Below are positions 19,693-26,912 of a stretch of DNA of 64,000 nucleotides, piece after piece; position 1 is the stretch's first letter; each line of letters starts with the position of its first letter. The notes under the pieces are model-generated. The model saw only the letters and a program-made list of their open reading frames with translations, was not told the origin of the DNA and ran no database searches. The DNA is taken from contig CAIJOB010000009.1 in assembly GCA_903822175.1 (NCBI GenBank), forward strand, positions 1-64,000, in the 5' to 3' direction. Both the position numbers and the translations under genes were made by a program. Source of the DNA: an uncultured Alphaproteobacteria bacterium (lineage in GTDB: Bacteria; Pseudomonadota; Alphaproteobacteria; Caulobacterales; Caulobacteraceae).

Positions 19693-21621
19693 CTAGGCCA
19701 CGGGTTCCGGCTGCTTGCTCAGCACGAAGTCGTCGGGATTGGGCGCGAGCGTCGCCCGCCAGTAGTCGATGAGCCCGAAGGGCCAGTTCTGGCTGACCCG
19801 GCCGAACTCGTTCTTGTACCAGCTGGTGACGTTGGCAGAGCCCCAGGCCCAGCCCTTGTTGGCCTCGTCCACGCGGATGTTGAAGGCGTCGTGGACGCCC
19901 TGCTTGACCTCGATGGCCCGGGCCCCGGTCTCGGCCAGCAGCCGCACCGCGCCGACGATGTAGCGGACCGAGCACTCGGAGAAGAAGATGATCGAGCCGT
20001 TCACGACGATGTTGGTGTTGGGCCCATAGATCATGAAGAAGTTCGGGAAACCGGGCGTGGTCATGCCCAGATAGGCCCGCGCGTCGCCGGCCCAGACGTC
20101 GTGCAGTTCACGCCCTCCCCGGCCCGTCACCTTCAGGCCCGAGAGGAACTTCGAGGCGGTGAAGCCGGTGCCGTAGATCAGCACATCGACCTCGTGCTCC
20201 ACGCCATCAGCGGTGACGACGCCCTTCGGGGTGATCTTGGAGATGGCCTGGGTGACCAGGTCGACGTTGGGCCGCTTCAGCGCGCCCAGCCAGACGCCGT
20301 TGTCCAGCACCGCGCGCTTGCCGCCCAGCGGATAGGTCGGCACCACGTTGGGCAGCAGGTCCGGACGGTCCTCGACCTGCGCGGCCAGCGCCGCGGCGGC
20401 CATCTCGCGCAGGCCCAGATTCGCCTCGCCCACGGCCGTCGTCGGCCCGTTCCAACCCGGATCGGCCTTGACCATCGGCAGGAAGCCCTCGGTCGTCGTC
20501 CAGAACAGCCAGAAGCGGTACCACTTGTCGTAATAGGGCACGCGGTCGAGCAGCCACTTCATGCCTTCGGGCACGTCCTCGTGGTAGTGCGGCACCGGCA
20601 GGCCCCAAGGCGGGCTGCGCTGGAAGACGGTCAGGTGGGCCGCCTTCGGCGCGATCTCCGGCACGAACTGATAGGCCGAGGCGCCGGTGCCGATCACCGC
20701 GATCCGCTTGCCGGTCAGGTCGACGTCGTGACGCCACTCGGCCGAATGGAAGGCCGGTCCCTCGAAGGTCCCGACACCCTCGATGGCCGGGATGCGGGGC
20801 TTGTTGAGTTGGCCGACGGCGGTGACCACGGCATTGGCCTCGACGGTCTCCGCCGAGCCATCCTTGCCTAGCAGCTCGATGCGCCAGACCGACTTCGCCT
20901 CGTCCCAACTCAGGCTCTCGACCCGGGTTTCGAAACGCACGTGCGATTTCAGATCGTACTTGGCCGCAACGCCCTGGAAGTATTTCAGCAGCTCCGGCTG
21001 AGGCGAGAAGTGTTGCGGCCAGCCGTGGTTCGGCTCGAAGCTGTAGCTGTACATGTGGTTGGAATTGTCCACCCGGCAGCCCGGATAGGTGTTGACCAGC
21101 CAGGTGCCGCCGACGTCGGCGTTAGACTCCACGATCTCGAAGGGGACGCCCGCCTGGCTGAGGCGGATACCGGCCAGAAGGCCCGACATGCCGGCGCCGA
21201 TCACCAGCACCTTCAGCTTGCGGGCGGCGTCCTTAAGCTGCGGCTGGTCGAACTGCGGGTCCTTGGTCGACTTGCCCGAGATCGCCAGCTCGTCGGTCAG
21301 GAAGTCGGCGTATTCCTCCGGCACCGGCATGCCGCCGACGAAGTCCATCATCCGCCCAAGCGTCACACCGTCAGGCGCGGGCGCGGCGATCTTGCCGTCG
21401 GAGAGATAGGCCTGGATCACCACCTTGGCCTTGGCGCGGATCTCGGCCTGCACCGCGTCGCTGAGCCCCGTCTCGCCGCGCGACAGCGGCACATAGACCG
21501 GTGTCCACTCCGGCCGCACCCAGCTCGCGTCGCCGGTGATGTGCACCATGGCCGCGAGCAGCGCCGGCAGATGCGCCGACTCCAGGGCGAGATCGAGCTC
21601 GGTGTCCGCCGCGTTCGCCAT
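19693..21621 (-). CDS. Flavin-containing Baeyer-Villiger-type monooxygenase
   Basis: A 642-residue flavoprotein with two Rossmann motifs: FAD site GAGMSG at residues 142-147 and NADPH site GTGASA at 311-316. Between them is FEGPAFHSAEWR (287-298), which fits the type I Baeyer-Villiger fingerprint FxGxxxHxxxW except that Arg follows the Trp. The extra N-terminal domain of about 130 residues and the total length match the 4-hydroxyacetophenone monooxygenase subgroup. It would insert oxygen into a ketone to form an ester, which the nearby hydrolases could cleave. The actual substrate cannot be told. A GATAAT box lies shortly upstream, without a good -35. Confidence 0.9.
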   Translation of the reverse strand: MANAADTELDLALESAHLPALLAAMVHITGDASWVRPEWTPVYVPLSRGETGLSDAVQAEIRAKAKVVIQAYLSDGKIAAPAPDGVTLGRMMDFVGGMPVPEEYADFLTDELAISGKSTKDPQFDQPQLKDAARKLKVLVIGAGMSGLLAGIRLSQAGVPFEIVESNADVGGTWLVNTYPGCRVDNSNHMYSYSFEPNHGWPQHFSPQPELLKYFQGVAAKYDLKSHVRFETRVESLSWDEAKSVWRIELLGKDGSAETVEANAVVTAVGQLNKPRIPAIEGVGTFEGPAFHSAEWRHDVDLTGKRIAVIGTGASAYQFVPEIAPKAAHLTVFQRSPPWGLPVPHYHEDVPEGMKWLLDRVPYYDKWYRFWLFWTTTEGFLPMVKADPGWNGPTTAVGEANLGLREMAAAALAAQVEDRPDLLPNVVPTYPLGGKRAVLDNGVWLGALKRPNVDLVTQAISKITPKGVVTADGVEHEVDVLIYGTGFTASKFLSGLKVTGRGGRELHDVWAGDARAYLGMTTPGFPNFFMIYGPNTNIVVNGSIIFFSECSVRYIVGAVRLLAETGARAIEVKQGVHDAFNIRVDEANKGWAWGSANVTSWYKNEFGRVSQNWPFGLIDYWRATLAPNPDDFVLSKQPEPVA

Positions 21622-21696
21622 GGTCGTTTCCCGCTATATTATCGTTGTTCAGCACCATGACTCGCGGCGCGGGCGGCTGTCATCTCCGAAAGCCGC

Positions 21697-22605
21697 TCAA
21701 GGTTGCCGGGCGCGGATCGCGGCCAGGGCCTCGGGCGGCAGGGCCACGCCTGAGGCGGCGAGGTTCTCGGAGAGGTGGGCCAGGCGCGTCGCGCCGGTGA
21801 CCGCGCTGGCGACATTCGGGTTGGCCAGCACATAGGCGAGCGCCGCCTGGGCGCCGGTCATGCCCGGAAGATGGTTCAGGAAGCCGAAGCGCGCGCCCTC
21901 GCGCACCTCGCGCCGGTGGCGCAGCACGCCTCGCGCGGCATACCAGATATCGCGCGGCGCCCTGATCTTCCAAAGACGCACGCCGAGGTGGCCCATGGCC
22001 AGCGGCATGCCGGCCAGCACGCCCTTGCCGGCCTGGGCGGCGGCGGCGATCAGCGGCTCGCGATCAGAGCGCAGGACATTGTAGTCGACCATCACCACGT
22101 CGATGTCCGCGAGCGCGATGGCCCGGCCGATCACCTCCGGGTCGAAGCTGTTGACGCCCACGGCGCGGATCAGCCCCCTCGCCTTCAGGTCCGCCAGCGC
22201 CGTGCGCAACTCGTCGGTCAGTTCGCCGGCCGCCGGGCCGTGCAGCTGCAAGAGCGGCAGGGTCTCGAGACCGAGGTTCCGCAGACTCCGCTCGGCGCTG
22301 GCGACGATGGCGGCGGGTGAGAAGTCGCGGCGGACGCCACGGCCTGCCGCGAAGGTCCCCGCCTTGCTGGCGACGACCAGGCTGGAGAGATCCCTGCCCT
22401 TCAGCGCCCGGCCGAGACGCGCCTCGGCGTGGCCGCGGGAATAGCTGGACCCGGTGTCGAACAGCGTCACCCCGCCGTCGAGCGCCGCGTGGACCAGCCG
22501 CACGGCGGCGGCCTCCGAAAACTGGGCCATGCCCCACCAGCTGGCCGCGCCGAAGCCGATCTCAGAGACGTCGAGACCCGTACGGCCAAGTGGGCGGTAG
22601 AGCAT
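21697..22605 (-). CDS. Aldo/keto reductase family oxidoreductase
   Basis: A 302-residue TIM-barrel NAD(P)H oxidoreductase. The catalytic tetrad is complete: Asp50 and Tyr55 (FDTGSSYSRGHAEARLG), Lys81 (ASKAGT) and His122 (LLQLHGP). The N-terminus YRPLGRTGLDVSEIGFGA is typical. It lies six bases downstream of the POT transporter gene on the same strand, so both are probably in one transcript. Substrate unknown; a carbonyl or sugar-like compound is usual for the family. Confidence 0.92.
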   Translation of the reverse strand: MLYRPLGRTGLDVSEIGFGAASWWGMAQFSEAAAVRLVHAALDGGVTLFDTGSSYSRGHAEARLGRALKGRDLSSLVVASKAGTFAAGRGVRRDFSPAAIVASAERSLRNLGLETLPLLQLHGPAAGELTDELRTALADLKARGLIRAVGVNSFDPEVIGRAIALADIDVVMVDYNVLRSDREPLIAAAAQAGKGVLAGMPLAMGHLGVRLWKIRAPRDIWYAARGVLRHRREVREGARFGFLNHLPGMTGAQAALAYVLANPNVASAVTGATRLAHLSENLAASGVALPPEALAAIRARQP

Positions 22606-22611
22606 GGTCGC

Positions 22612-24024
22612 TCAGCGGACCGGCGGCTGGGCCAGGTCCGTCGCCAGGTCATCCTCAAAGCTTGCCGGCGCCCTCAGCAGGTGCCCGAAGAGCAACCGGA
22701 CGATGAAGAAGACGACCGCCGCGCCGCCGACCAGCGCAGCATGGATCAGCCAGAACTGCACGGCCGGCATCTTCTCCAGCTGGCCGCCCAGCCAGCCCAC
22801 GAACAGGTTCCCGGCAAACAGGTGCAGGTAGTAGAGGCCGACGATGGAACCGGCGATCGCGCGGGGCGCCGAGCGCGCATAGAAGGCCAGGCCCACCGGC
22901 AGGACGTTGGCGAAGCCGATGTCATTGAACAGGTGGAAGGCGAGCAGCCAGCCGAACGACACCTTGTGGCCCGCCGGCGTCAGCGACGACCCCAGGGCCA
23001 GGCAGATCACGCCAAGCGCGCCGATCAGGCAGCCGATGATCAGCTTGCCCAGCTCATCCGGCTCGGTCCAGCGCTTGGCCCACCAGCGCCAGAACAGCAC
23101 CATCAGGGCGATGGTCGCCACCGAGAAAATGGCATCCACCGAGATCAGCAGTTCGGTGATGAACTTGTGACCGAACAGCTGGAGGTCTGCGCTGCGCTCG
23201 GCCCAGATGAGGTAGGCGTTGAAAATCTCCTGGTTGCCGACGACCGACGCCGACAGCACCGGCAGCAAAAGCACCAGCAGGGCCGTGACCTGCAGCTCGC
23301 GTTTCGTGAACGGAGCCTTCGGGGCGATGTCGCCGGCGGTCTTACGTGGCGCGTCCGGCGGGATGAAACGGCGGCCGGAGATGTAGATCACCAGGGAGAC
23401 CAGCATGCCGATGCCGGCGGCGCCGAAGCCCCAATGCCAGGCCACCTTCTCCGCCAGATTGCCGACCACCCAGGGCGAGACGATCACACCCGCATTGATG
23501 CCCAGGTAGAAGATCTGGAAGGCGTCGGCGCGCCGGCCGTCATTCTCCGCATAGAGGTGAGAGACCTGGGTCGCGATGTTGCCCTTGAAACAGCCAGTCC
23601 CCAGCATCAGGCACAGTAGCGCCGCCAGGAACGACTGGTCGAAGGCCATCAGGAAGTGTCCGAGCGCCATCAGGCAGGCGCCCAGGATGATGGTTTTCGT
23701 CCGTCCCAGCACCCGATCCGCCAGCAGGCCGCCGAAGAAGGGGGTCAGGTAGACCAGGCCCGTGTAGAGGCCGAACACCGCCGAGGCGAGCGCCTGATTG
23801 CTCAGCGGATGGTCGTGCTCGAGCAGCCCGCGGAACGGGATGAAGCCGGCGATGTTCTCCACGTGGCCCGGCAGCAGCAGCTGGTGGACCATGTACAGCA
23901 CCAGCAGGGTCTGCATGCCGTAGTAGGAGAACCGCTCCCATGCTTCCGTGAAAGCCAGGAAGGCCAGGCCCTTCGGATGGCCGAAGAACCAGCGGTCGTC
24001 GGTTCCTGTCGTAACAGCGGCCAT
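22612..24024 (-). CDS. POT/PTR-family peptide:proton symporter
   Basis: A 470-residue major-facilitator protein with about 12-14 helices. It carries the POT signature ExxERFSYYG (TEAWERFSYYG, Glu27-Gly36), the loop GGLLADRVLGRTKTI, and FYLGINAGVIVSP, the second family signature. The family imports di- and tripeptides, and some members import other small solutes. Together with the following aldo/keto reductase it could serve uptake and conversion of one compound (inference). SD GGAG is present before the ATG. Confidence 0.93.
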   Translation of the reverse strand: MAAVTTGTDDRWFFGHPKGLAFLAFTEAWERFSYYGMQTLLVLYMVHQLLLPGHVENIAGFIPFRGLLEHDHPLSNQALASAVFGLYTGLVYLTPFFGGLLADRVLGRTKTIILGACLMALGHFLMAFDQSFLAALLCLMLGTGCFKGNIATQVSHLYAENDGRRADAFQIFYLGINAGVIVSPWVVGNLAEKVAWHWGFGAAGIGMLVSLVIYISGRRFIPPDAPRKTAGDIAPKAPFTKRELQVTALLVLLLPVLSASVVGNQEIFNAYLIWAERSADLQLFGHKFITELLISVDAIFSVATIALMVLFWRWWAKRWTEPDELGKLIIGCLIGALGVICLALGSSLTPAGHKVSFGWLLAFHLFNDIGFANVLPVGLAFYARSAPRAIAGSIVGLYYLHLFAGNLFVGWLGGQLEKMPAVQFWLIHAALVGGAAVVFFIVRLLFGHLLRAPASFEDDLATDLAQPPVR

Positions 24025-24069
24025 GGAATCTCCTCAAACAGCCGGAGAGTTAGGCACAAAAGCTGACGT

Positions 24070-24088
24070 AATAGGAGGGGTTCCTATT
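24070..24088 (-). repeat. Short inverted repeat after the alpha/beta hydrolase start region boundary
   Basis: AATAGGA (24070-24076) and TCCTATT (24082-24088) are perfect complements around a 5-base loop. The element lies between the POT gene start and the end of the secreted hydrolase gene and overlaps that gene's stop codon. It may be a weak terminator; no U-run follows. Confidence 0.35.
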
Positions 24089-24978
24089 CAGTGGCCGAGC
24101 GCCTTCATTTCGCGGTCGAGGATGCTGACGATCTCGGCCCAGGCGGGCGTGGTCGGGATGACCAGGTCGAAATGGGCGGCGTCCGGGATGACCACGATCT
24201 CAGCCTTGTCGCCCGCCTTGCGGACCCGCAGCGCATAGTCGCGGCCGGTGTAGGGCGGCATCACAGGATCGAAGGCGCCGTGGACCATGACCACCTTGGC
24301 GCCGGTCGGCAGCAGCTCGACAGGCGAGGTGTCGGCGTAGGGCTGCGCCCGGTGCGGCAGGTCCAGCAGGCGCGAGAGCGTGTCGTCGCCGCAGGGCATG
24401 GCCCAGACGCCGGCCTGCCCCTTCAGGTCGCCGATCCCGGCCAGGCTGATCACCGCCCCAATCTTCAGGGGGGCGGTGGTGCGCAGCGGACTGGCCGCCG
24501 GCAGTTTCGCACGGCTGGCCGCCCAGAGCGCCAGATGGCCGCCCGCCGAATGGCCCACGGCGATCACCCGGGTCAGGTCGAGACCGTACTTCGGCGCCTG
24601 CGCGCGCAGGGCGTCGACGCCCATCGCCACGTCTTGAAAGGTGCCGGGATAACCCGCGCCGGCCTCGCCGAGCTTGCGATACTCCAGGTTCCAGACGGCG
24701 TAACCGCGCCCCGCCAGATCGGCGGCCAGTGCGCTGGTCTGCGCGAAGCCCTCGTACTGCTGCAGGAAACAGCCGCCGTGCAGCAGGATGACGACCGGGT
24801 GCGGACCCTTGGTCTTGGGGAGGAAAAGCTCGGCCACCTGCGAAGGCGCGGGCCCGTAATGGATCGCGGCGTCCGGCGCGTGGCGCGCCTGCTTCATGTA
24901 CTGGTCCAGCGACGCCGGTTCAGCGGCCGCCATCGAAGCCCCCAGCGCCAGCGCAAGTCCCACGATCCATTTGATCAC
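24088..24978 (-). CDS. Secreted alpha/beta hydrolase (HSL/BD-FAE-like)
   Basis: A 296-residue hydrolase with a Sec signal peptide (MIKWIVGLALALGASMAAAE), so probably periplasmic. The oxyanion motif HGG is at residues 67-69 (ILLHGGC), the nucleophile Ser144 is in VGHSAGGHLALWA, and a late Asp (HGAFDPVMPP) and His (DAAHFDLV) complete the triad. The family covers esterases, lipases and carboxylic-ester hydrolases; the substrate cannot be named. It faces tRNA-Val across a short divergent region. Confidence 0.9.
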   Translation of the reverse strand: MIKWIVGLALALGASMAAAEPASLDQYMKQARHAPDAAIHYGPAPSQVAELFLPKTKGPHPVVILLHGGCFLQQYEGFAQTSALAADLAGRGYAVWNLEYRKLGEAGAGYPGTFQDVAMGVDALRAQAPKYGLDLTRVIAVGHSAGGHLALWAASRAKLPAASPLRTTAPLKIGAVISLAGIGDLKGQAGVWAMPCGDDTLSRLLDLPHRAQPYADTSPVELLPTGAKVVMVHGAFDPVMPPYTGRDYALRVRKAGDKAEIVVIPDAAHFDLVIPTTPAWAEIVSILDREMKALGH

Positions 24979-25025
24979 CCGACGCTCCAGTTCCCCAAGA
25001 CGGAAGGCTTTCGGCGCGCAAGACT

Positions 25026-25053
25026 TTGAGCTGCGCGCCGATCTGGCTAGAAC
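25026..25053 (+). promoter_or_regulatory. Candidate promoter of tRNA-Val
   Basis: TTGAGC (25026-25031), a 16-base spacer and TAGAAC (25048-25053) end 10 bases before the tRNA. Both hexamers are imperfect. TAGAAC is also the -10 proposed for the nuo operon. Confidence 0.4.
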
Positions 25054-25063
25054 CCGCTGCTGC

Positions 25064-25140
25064 GGGCGGCTAGCTCAGTTGGTTAGAGCATCTCGTTTAC
25101 ACCGAGAGGGTCGGGGGTTCGAATCCCTCGCCGCCCACCA
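25064..25140 (+). tRNA. tRNA-Val (TAC)
   Basis: A 77-base cloverleaf. The acceptor stem pairs GGGCGGC with GCCGCCC, and ACCA closes the 3' end. The anticodon loop TTTACAC between TCTCG and CGAGA gives TAC, reading GTA and other Val codons by wobble. The T-loop is GTTCGAATC. CCA is encoded. Confidence 0.98.
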
Positions 25141-25156
25141 GTCCCAGCGATGACCG

Positions 25157-26398
25157 CTATTGGCCCGGCTGCGGCGCCTCACAGGCCGCGGCCGCCCTCG
25201 CCCCACAGGCGCCGCGCTGCGCCAGCTGCGTGGATTTGGGTGCGCGGTTCAGCTTGACCAGGGCGTCGGCGGCTTCCTTGCGGGTCGCGGGGTCGGCCTG
25301 CGGGTTGGTCGCGGCCCGGGTGAACCAGAGATTGGCCAAGGCAAGCTCGGAAGCCGGCGCGCCGGGCTTTTCGTAGAGGCGGCCCATCCAGAGCTGCGCG
25401 CCGGGATGCCCCTGGGCGGCGGCGCTGCGCAGCCAGCTGGCGGTCTCTTCAAGCTTGGCGGGGTCGGCCGCGGCGGCCGGGCGCGCGCGCGCCATGTCGA
25501 CCTCGAAGCTGATTGAATAGGGCTCGACGTGCAGATGCGGACCCTCGGCCCCGTGCGCGGCCTCCGCGAAGATCACCTTCAGCGGCGCCTTGGAGACGCG
25601 GAGCTTCTTGGCCGCCGTCTCGGGCGTAAGGCCGTCCACCACCAGGTCGTAGGCGCCAGGCGCCTCGGGCTTGCCGAGGCTGTGGGCGGACTTCGCGCCT
25701 TGCGGGACGGTGAGCGCGCCCATGGCGCGAAGCTCGTTCTCGCGCTTGGCCGTGCGGAAGCCGCCGGTCTCGCGCCACTTCTGCGGACCGAAGACGCTGT
25801 CCATCAGGGCCCCGAAGCGCGCGTGCGGGGTCATGCCGCCCAGCCCGAGATCATATCGCGAAGAGAGCGTGGCGAGCTTGAACTGCGCGTCGGCGTCGCC
25901 CTGCTCGGCCGCCGCCCCATAGAGTTCGGCGGCGCGATTGGCATCGAAGGCGACGCCACGGCCGGCCACATATAGGTCCGCCAGGCTCACCTGCGCGCTG
26001 CTGAAGCCCCGGGCGGCGGCTTTCTCGTACCAGCCCGCTGCGCGCTCCGGGTCGCGCTTCACGCCCAGGCCCTGTTCGTAGATCCGGCCTGTGTCGTACT
26101 GCGCGCCGGGAATGCCCTGCTCGGCGGCCTTCTCGCTCCAGATAAGCGCCTGCCCCTCATCCCGTGGTCCGCCTTCGCCGCGCAGGAACATGCGGCCGAG
26201 GTTGAATTCAGCCCGGGCGTCGCCAGTCTGCGCCGCCGCGGCGAACAGCCCGCGGGCCTTGGGAAGGTCATGCTGCGCGGCCGCCGCGACGGCGTCCTCA
26301 TAGGACTCCGCGCGCGCGGCAAGCGGCGCGAACAGGGCTATGCCTGCGAATGCAAGGAGCTTGAGCAAGCGAGCAGAACCCAACCGTGACCCGACCAT
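25157..26398 (-). CDS. Secreted Sel1-repeat protein with an embedded M15-like peptidase motif set
   Basis: A 413-residue protein with a signal peptide ending at AARA (about residue 30). Sel1-like repeats run over about residues 45-175 and again 315-365. Between them, residues 186-295 look like a zinc D-Ala-D-Ala peptidase of the M15 type: GGFRTAKRENEL, then SAHSLG...AYD (His239, Asp251) and EGPH (Glu285, His288), matching SxHxxGxAxD and ExxH with an insertion. If active it would act on peptidoglycan in the periplasm. The start at MVGSRLG is chosen because it opens the signal peptide; a 23-codon longer reading is possible. The M15 assignment is my inference from motifs. Confidence 0.83.
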   Translation of the reverse strand: MVGSRLGSARLLKLLAFAGIALFAPLAARAESYEDAVAAAAQHDLPKARGLFAAAAQTGDARAEFNLGRMFLRGEGGPRDEGQALIWSEKAAEQGIPGAQYDTGRIYEQGLGVKRDPERAAGWYEKAAARGFSSAQVSLADLYVAGRGVAFDANRAAELYGAAAEQGDADAQFKLATLSSRYDLGLGGMTPHARFGALMDSVFGPQKWRETGGFRTAKRENELRAMGALTVPQGAKSAHSLGKPEAPGAYDLVVDGLTPETAAKKLRVSKAPLKVIFAEAAHGAEGPHLHVEPYSISFEVDMARARPAAAADPAKLEETASWLRSAAAQGHPGAQLWMGRLYEKPGAPASELALANLWFTRAATNPQADPATRKEAADALVKLNRAPKSTQLAQRGACGARAAAACEAPQPGQ

Positions 26399-26463
26399 AT
26401 AGAGATTAAACGTTGAAATCGGGCGCTTGGCTGCAAACGGGGCGCCAAAAGTGGCCGCCGGCC

Positions 26464-26739
26464 TCAAGGGTTGAGCGCGCTCTTCAACGCATCGCCCACC
26501 CGGAAGCGGCAGGTCTGGGAGGCTTTGCGCTTCACCGTCTCGCCGGTGCGCGGATTGCGGGCCATGCCGGCCGGCCGTTTGATCGGCACGAAACTACCGA
26601 AGCCCACGACACGGACTTCCTTGCCAGCCTTGAGCGAGGTGGAGACCGAAGAGATGAAGGCGTCCAGCGCATCCTTAGCCTGCGCCTTGTTCAAGCCCGT
26701 CTTGTCGGCCATGGCCGCGACGAGTTCCGCCTTCGTCAT
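26464..26739 (-). CDS. HU family DNA-binding protein
   Basis: Histone-like nucleoid protein, 91 residues. It has the HU fold: N-terminal helices MTKAELVAAMADKTGLNKAQ, then VRVVGFGSFVPIKRPAGMARNP, then the DNA-binding arm GETVKRKAS ending near the C-terminus. The start at MTKAEL has GGGAGAGA upstream; a 46-codon longer reading would run through the promoter region. It is directly downstream of lon, as HU genes often are. Usual dimer partner cannot be told. HupB is the likely ortholog name, but I leave the symbol open. Confidence 0.96.
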   Translation of the reverse strand: MTKAELVAAMADKTGLNKAQAKDALDAFISSVSTSLKAGKEVRVVGFGSFVPIKRPAGMARNPRTGETVKRKASQTCRFRVGDALKSALNP

Positions 26740-26805
26740 GAGTGTCTCTCCCACCAGGTCTTTTTCTGTGGACGGAGAGCCCCCAAGCCCGTCGCCCTTT
26801 TTCGA

Positions 26806-26834
26806 ATTAAGGCCTGTGGAAACCGAGCCGTCAA
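26806..26834 (-). promoter_or_regulatory. Candidate HU gene promoter
   Basis: On the minus strand, TTGACG (26834-26829), a 17-base spacer and CTTAAT (26811-26806) lie about 67 bases upstream of the HU start, directly after the lon hairpin. This would give HU its own transcription. Sequence-only call. Confidence 0.45.
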
Positions 26835-26840
26835 ACGCGA

Positions 26841-26867
26841 GCGGCGCGGGATGTGCTCCCGCGCCGC
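26841..26867 (-). terminator. Terminator-like hairpin between lon and HU
   Basis: GCGGCGCGGGA (26841-26851) and its perfect complement (26857-26867) enclose a 5-base loop. On the minus strand it lies 46 bases after the lon stop and is followed by TCGCGTTT, only a partial U-run. The HU promoter candidate follows immediately, which supports a termination role. Confidence 0.6.
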
Positions 26868-26883
26868 CCTGTAACACAAGAAG

Positions 26884-26900
26884 TGATCAGCCGCTGATCA
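26884..26900. repeat. TGATCA-type palindrome downstream of lon
   Basis: TGATCAGC and GCTGATCA meet around a single C, giving a perfect 8-bp inverted repeat 13 bases after the lon stop. A third and fourth GATC follow within 20 bases. Function unknown; possibly a protein-binding site or part of the 3' end structure. Confidence 0.5.
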
Positions 26901-26912
26901 GGTGATCGGCGA

